NCBI GenBank assembly: GCA_033725935.1
Contig: MU867104.1
Span: 248,001-312,000 of the forward strand
From: Cladorrhinum sp. PSN259
Taxonomy: Eukaryota > Ascomycota > Sordariomycetes > Sordariales > Podosporaceae
DNA length: 64,000 nt
Reading direction: 5' to 3'
Shown here: positions 59,426 to 64,000 of the stretch, one piece after another
How the letters are laid out: each line of letters starts with the position of its first letter
Numbering within the stretch: position 1 is the stretch's first letter
Position numbers and translations under genes: made by a program
The notes under the pieces: model-generated
What the model saw: only the letters and a program-made list of their open reading frames with translations
What the model was told of the DNA's origin: nothing
The model's database searches: none

Positions 59426-59894
59426 TGTTATAACCTGTACCGGGTAGGGTTCAGACTATAAGGCAGTACGCCTGGGGTAATATAACAGGGGAATCGAAGG
59501 ATATGGGACGCTCTTAGACGGGGTTAATCACTGTCAACTAATAGATAGCTCTATAAAATATCGCTTATAAGTATTATAGACAATGAACGATTATATTGCT
59601 TGCGTGAGGAACCAAGTCCTTACGATAGGAAGTGCCCAGCACTTCTCCTACTTATAGTGAAGCTATCTATATGTGTTTTCTAGGTATTTCGTACCTTGCT
59701 CTGTCTGCTCTGTGGTGCTCTGTGTGCTCTGTCACAGATTACTGAGATCGCGCGGATCCCACAGAGCATCTCTTGATTGGTTATCCTGGGACTTGTGGGT
59801 CTTTACATCCCTGGCCCAATGATTGGCTGTGGTCACCACGATGCCCTGCATTGTGGTCCGTGTGCGGGGGAAGACTTACGCGCGAGGCGTAACA
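59426..59894 (-). repeat. LTR, right copy (5' LTR of the element), 469 bp
   Basis: Begins TGTTATAACC and ends GCGTAACA on the plus strand, keeping the canonical TG...CA ends. It has eight A/T-directed transitions relative to the left copy, all in its first ~180 bases, again the side facing the interior. Confidence 0.93.
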
Positions 59895-60950
59895 ACTGGC
59901 TTTATAGTACTGTGGCCTGGCTCGGTAGGGCTGGCTGGGCCTTGCCCGGCAGGGTTGGCTAAGTGTAGTGGCCTAGACCACTGCGTACGGCCCTTATTGA
60001 AGTGGATCAGCTCGCTCTTAGCCGCGTTAAAGGTCATGCCCCTAGTACTCGCCCACTGTAAACACGTCTTCCAAGCCTCTTCTAACTGCTTTGCGTTGGA
60101 TTCTGGGCCCTTGCCGAAGGCTAGGAGGTTGGTGTCGTCTGCGAAGCCTACTAGGCTAATGTGTGGGTGCTTGTCTTTTAAGGCTTCGTATAAGCTTGCA
60201 ATATATAGTAGGAATAGTACTGGTGAGAGCGGGGATCCTTGGGGGACCCCGGCCCGTACCGGTACCGGTTCAGTGGTTTTACCGTCGAAATGTAGGCTGG
60301 CCGAACGGCCTGTGAGCCACGACTTAAGCGTACGTAGTAGCCAGCCCGGGTAGCCGAGGGTGTGGAGGGTGTGTAGTAGTCGGATGTGGTTAACTGTGTC
60401 GAAGGCTCCCGAAATATCAAGCTGTAGTAGGGAGGGTGTTAGGCCTTGGCGCCAGGCCTCCTGGACCTGGGCCACTACTAGTCGAATTGCTAGTTCTGTG
60501 GACCTATGTTGCCTATTACCCATCTGTTCGTCCGGGAGGAGGTTGTGTCTCTCTGCTACGTAAGTGATCCTTTCGGCTAGTATAGCCTCTATAACCTTCC
60601 CTATTGTAGGGAGTAGGGCTATGGGCCTATAGCCAGCCGGGGTCTTATAGTCTTCGGGCTTCTTGCCTGGCTTAGCTAGCACTATAGTCTTTGCCTTCTT
60701 GAACCTTTCCGGGAACCAGTTAAGCCTGAAGCAGGCCGTGATTAGAGCGGCGAGTATGCGGTAAAGCGGCTCCCTACAGGCTTTTAGGAAGCCTATAGGC
60801 AGTAGATCCTCCCCTGGGGCCTTCCAAGACCCCATCTTCCTAAGCACTTTGTGAATATCGTGTATTTTCACCTCCTTCTTAACTTCGAATTCTGGCTGGT
60901 CGTATGGCTCTTCGAAGGTTGTGTCGTGTATATCGTCTAGGTCGGCTAGG
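59895..60950 (-). pseudogene. LINE ORF2, reverse transcriptase part
   Basis: Open minus-strand frame with the RT blocks in order: GSWKAPGEDLLPIGFLK, then GYRPIALLPTIGKVIE, then LQLDISGAFDTVNH (first catalytic Asp), then RAGVPQGSPLSPVLF, then GFADDTNLL at 60128-60145 (catalytic Asp pair). It is joined upstream to the endonuclease frame by a one-base shift near 60951-60955. At 59895 it is cut by the gypsy insertion; the open frame running on to 59876 is LTR sequence. Confidence 0.9.
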
Positions 60951-62168
60951 GAAAAATTTGGTGGCTAGGTCTGTCGGTTGGCCACTGGGTCCTATAGGTC
61001 CTATAAAGGTAGGAAGCTTGGGGGGGTCGGGTGGTAAGAAGCTCTTGCAGCGAGCCCACCGCTCGAGGTTCCATAGGAGCTTCGTATCGTCACTTGCCTC
61101 CTCTAACGTCTCCCTCCAGGCCTTTGTACGGGCCTGGTGTATAGTCTTTGTGAGTGTTCGTAGGCTTGTCTTTAGGGTAGCCTTTGTATGTTGGCTTGGA
61201 GACTCCTTATATAGGCGCTCAGCTCTCCGTGCCTCCTGTGTAGCCTCCTTAACCTTAGGATTCCACCAGTGGGCTCGGTGCCCACTATACGGCTTCCTCT
61301 CTGGGGCCGTTATTGTGGCTATTTTCGTGAGTTCGGCCGTAAGCCAGTCGAAGGCTTGCCGTAGTCCTTCTACGGTAGTGATCCTGGCTTGTAGACCTGT
61401 GGGCCCCGTATCTAGTAGGCCAAAGCCCCCTGGTAGGAGGGCTGCCTCCGCTTCTACCTTTTCTCGGTCTAGCATCTTCCAGTTCCATCCTTCCTGGGCC
61501 CTTGGTTCTTGCCTAGGGCCTTGGTCTACCTCCAGTATTTGCGGGTAGTGGTCTGACCTCCCCCTCTCTCCTAGGCCGTAATAGGTAGCCCTGAGGCTTG
61601 TGGTTGCCCAGAAGTGGTCGATTGTAGAGGGCCGGCCCCGCTGGTTTCCCTGGGCCTCCCTAGTTATAGTGCTGTGTGGTGTGCGTAGGTCTAGGTCCCA
61701 CTGTAGTGCTAGTTGTAGTAGGTCTTCGGCTCTCTGGTCTGTGCGGTCGTAGTGGTCCCAGAGTGGGTGGTGTAGGTTGAAGTCCCCTGCTAGTACTGTA
61801 GGTAGGTCTGGCTTTTGCCTTGTGAGTAGGGTCGATGGTACTGTCTTTGTGTCTGGTGGGTTATAAATTGACCATATTTCTAGGCCTTCGTTATTGTCCG
61901 TGGCCCTGAACCATACCTTACAGTAGTCCCTGGAAGCCTCGAAGTCCCATAGCTCTACCGGGTACTTTTTACTGATATATAGGGCGGCCCGGCCTTCTGG
62001 GGTATGGATCAGGTGGTATTTGGAGCTCCGTGGGCAGTAGGTTGACTTGGTGAAGGTGTTGATCCACGGCTCTTGAATAGCTAGGACTTCGTATTTCGAT
62101 TCTTCTAGCAGTACTTCGAGGCACTGCTTGTTTCCTTGGGTGTTCCATAGTAGTAGTTTTACTACCAT
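60951..62168 (-). pseudogene. LINE ORF2, N-terminal endonuclease part
   Basis: An APE-type endonuclease opens at the ATG whose A is at 62168 (MVVKLLLWNTQGN). The motifs are WNTQG, QEPW, AGDFNLHHPLWD, TIDHFWAT and GRSDHYP, which supply the metal and catalytic residues. A linker rich in Arg/Lys/Thr follows to about 60,956. The true frame then shifts by one base in a run of five A on the plus strand (60952-60956). Apart from that and the insertion, no damage was seen. Confidence 0.88.
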
Positions 62169-62374
62169 TAGCAATCCATGGCGTCGTCTTCTCCAGTGGG
62201 TGGGGCCGGGGCTAACACGGCTTCCGGGGCTTGTGTGGCCTGTGTGGCCTGTACGGCTTGTGTAGCCTGTGTGACCTGTGTGGTTGGTGTAGTCTGGAAA
62301 GCTCGCTGGACTTCTTCACTGAACCTAAGCCTGGATTGGGACGGGCGTGCCCCGGCAGCTCTAAGCTCCTCCAC
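62168..62374 (-). pseudogene. C-terminal tail of LINE ORF1
   Basis: Frame of 68 codons rich in Thr-Gln repeats (TQATQAVQATQATQ), ending MDC-stop. Its TAA stop shares an A with the ORF2 ATG (TAATG, 62170-62166). The upstream part of ORF1 is absent; AT-rich DNA begins about 40 bases further out. Confidence 0.7.
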
Positions 62375-62419
62375 CCTGGCTGGCCTTCCACGGCGTCTCT
62401 TTCGGCTTCCTATCCAGTA

Positions 62420-64000
62420 CTATATTACTTTAATAGTTTCATAGCTTTTAATTTAATAAGCCTAAATTCGTACAAGCCTTTAGAAATACCGATATAAATA
62501 TCGTAATTAATTAATAAATTTAAAACGGCCCTAATAAAATCGATTTAATTAATGCTTTAGCCAAATATAACAGCTAAGGCCAATATAATTCTTTAAGTCA
62601 GGGGGCCTATAATAGCTACGTAAATATTATTAAAATCGACCCCGAAGATCTATTAAAAGCTCCGGGCTACTAGCCTAGCTTTATATTTAATGGTTTAGCG
62701 TATCTAATCCTTCTTATACCTATATACCTACCGGCTTATAATTAGGCTTTTCTTAGCCTTAAAGCATTTAATAAAATATAACGTTTTAATGGTTAATAGC
62801 TACATAAGTTCAATAAAATAGGCTTATAGCCACTATTCCTTATCGGCGTATTTTAAAGCCTCCTTAAAGCTTTCAGGGTCCCGAAGGTCTCTAAAGCCGG
62901 CCTTAAAATAATAATTATAAGCTAAGGCTACTAAATATATAACTAATTCTAAGGTATTTATTTCGTCGTTAAAGCGCTAGAATTCTTCCCGCTATTATAA
63001 TATAGCCTATAAGAGTAGGATTTTGATTTTTAGTTAATTTAATTTAATATTTATAAAAGGTAAAGGTTCTATAGCTTCAGGGAGCAAAGGATTTAGAGTT
63101 ATAATAAGTAATATAGTCTACTTAAAGGATTCTTTAGGTAGCACAGGCAAAGCTAGCTTAGGTAATATAATTATTTATGATTCAGAGTATTTATATAGCT
63201 TAATAAAGCTAGCCTAAATAACTTTACAGCCTCCTAACTATATTAAATAAATCTATATACCTAGGACGGCTAATAAGTAGCCTTTTTAAGCCTTAAGATC
63301 TATCTTTTTAGCTACTACGCGCTTTTCCTTAAGTATATATACTAGTACTTTAATACCTATAGGCCTATAAATCTCTAGCTTCGGTAGATAGGGTGCTATA
63401 GCTAATAATAATTTATTATAAAAAAGTTAATATAGCGTAAGGTCCCGGTTAATAATAGCGGTTTAATTAATTATATTAACTATACTGCCTATAATGTAAG
63501 ACTATAAGGTTAATAAGAGCCCTAAAACAATTATTAAGGCCCTAAGCCGTTCTAATATAACACGAATATACCATTCTAATAAGCCGTTTTGGTTATAAAC
63601 GTAAGGGCTCGATTTACTAAAAATAATACCCTTTTTAATTGAATAAGGTTTTAAGAGCAGGATTTTCCGGCCTCCGTTATAATAAATATAGGCTAGGTAT
63701 TAGCCGTAGGTATTCTATAGGTATTCAATTAGTAAGCGGGCTTCTATAACGGCTTAGTCTTTAATAACTAGGAGCCTAATAAAGCGGAACCTTAATTTTC
63801 ATTCTACAAAAACTAAGGCGTAATCTTTCTTATTTAAAGCTATAGGTATAATAGAAAGGATATCTCCTTTTAACCGGCCAAAGATCTTAAGGGAGTCGGT
63901 AATAGCCTATTTAAAAGGTCTTCGTAATATTTTAGCTATATTATAGCTACGGTAATAGAAATGATAGTTTTAAACCTTCTATAAATTTAATATCCCTTCA
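62420..64000 (-). mobile_element. AT-rich degraded retrotransposon, copia-like integrase remnant
   Basis: AT-rich and stop-filled to the window end. On the minus strand at about 63520-63600 the frame reads YNQNGLLEWYIRVILERLRAL, resembling the Q-N-G-x-x-E-R-x-I-R-T motif of Ty1/copia integrases. Other domains could not be named. The element runs off the window. Confidence 0.55.

Larger units (their letters stand above)
52720..59894 (-). mobile_element. Full-length Ty3/gypsy LTR retrotransposon, RIP-degraded, nested in the LINE
   Basis: 7175 bp bounded by two 469-bp LTRs and flanked by the 5-bp direct repeat ACTGG (52715-52719 and 59895-59899). Gag, RT and integrase remnants all read on the minus strand, so the 5' LTR is the right-hand one. 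The interior is AT-rich and full of stops. Recognisable pieces are gag with a former zinc knuckle, an RT with the YLDD box, and an integrase C-terminal segment. The element is non-autonomous as it stands. Confidence 0.92.
59895..62420 (-). mobile_element. 5' part of the Tad-like LINE (ORF1 tail and most of ORF2)
   Basis: Upstream portion of the LINE continued at 51390-52719. It is GC-normal against AT-rich flanks, with long open frames for the ORF1 tail, endonuclease and RT. The right edge at about 62,420 cuts ORF1, so the copy is 5'-truncated or was eroded there. Confidence 0.88.

Noticed and set aside
60904..61548. Plus-strand frame of 214 codons over the LINE
   Set aside because: It is antisense to the endonuclease frame, which has clear catalytic motifs; the plus-strand frame is a shadow.
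1..64000. A biosynthetic gene cluster
   Set aside because: No PKS, NRPS, terpene synthase, P450 or DUF3328 gene was seen; neighbours are mostly unrelated housekeeping genes.

Overview
The window is nuclear DNA of a filamentous ascomycete (Pezizomycotina, most likely Sordariomycetes; species not identified). The reasons are short GT-AG introns of about 50-130 bp, CFEM and kexin-type secreted proteins, a fungal S41 peptidase, an Mdm31 homologue, and a repeat block showing repeat-induced point mutation (RIP). I rebuilt thirteen gene models by joining reading frames at splice sites; in every model the exon lengths sum to a multiple of three.

Layout, 1-22.5 kb (gene-rich): a degenerate piece resembling the C-terminal end of glutaminyl-tRNA synthetase (-), a macro-domain protein (+), a secreted S41 peptidase (+), a GPI-type CFEM protein (-), an MFS transporter (+), a peroxisomal 2,4-dienoyl-CoA reductase-type SDR (-), a Rad60/Esc2-type SUMO-like protein (+), Mdm31 (+), the tiny ribosome-associated protein Tma7 split into five exons (-), and a Prp4-type splicing kinase (+) sharing a promoter region with Tma7.

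Layout, 22.5-49.5 kb (gene-poor): 8.8 kb without a convincing gene, then a Ran1/Sks1-type kinase (+), 5.7 kb without a gene, then a secreted kexin-site repeat protein (-), a PAQR/adiponectin-receptor-like membrane protein (+), a TFIIIC subunit Tfc6-like WD protein (-) and a class II aldolase-fold protein (+).

Layout, 49.5-64 kb (repeat island): AT-rich, stop-ridden DNA. A Tad-like LINE on the minus strand has kept normal base composition and long open frames. It is split by a 7175-bp Ty3/gypsy element with two 469-bp LTRs and a 5-bp target duplication (ACTGG). Removing the element with one target copy keeps the LINE frame. All 17 differences between the LTRs are transitions to A/T, 16 of them in the RIP context, and every one lies in the LTR half facing the element's interior. 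A degraded copia-like integrase lies at the right edge.

Most genes are ordinary housekeeping genes with no operon-like link. The most novel item is the secreted protein at 38511-40271. It carries three Cys-containing modules starting with Gln and five roughly 71-residue helical modules, separated by Lys-Arg sites, so it reads as a polyprotein precursor of several secreted peptides. No DUF3328 (UstY) or tyrosinase gene is nearby, so I do not call it a RiPP cluster.
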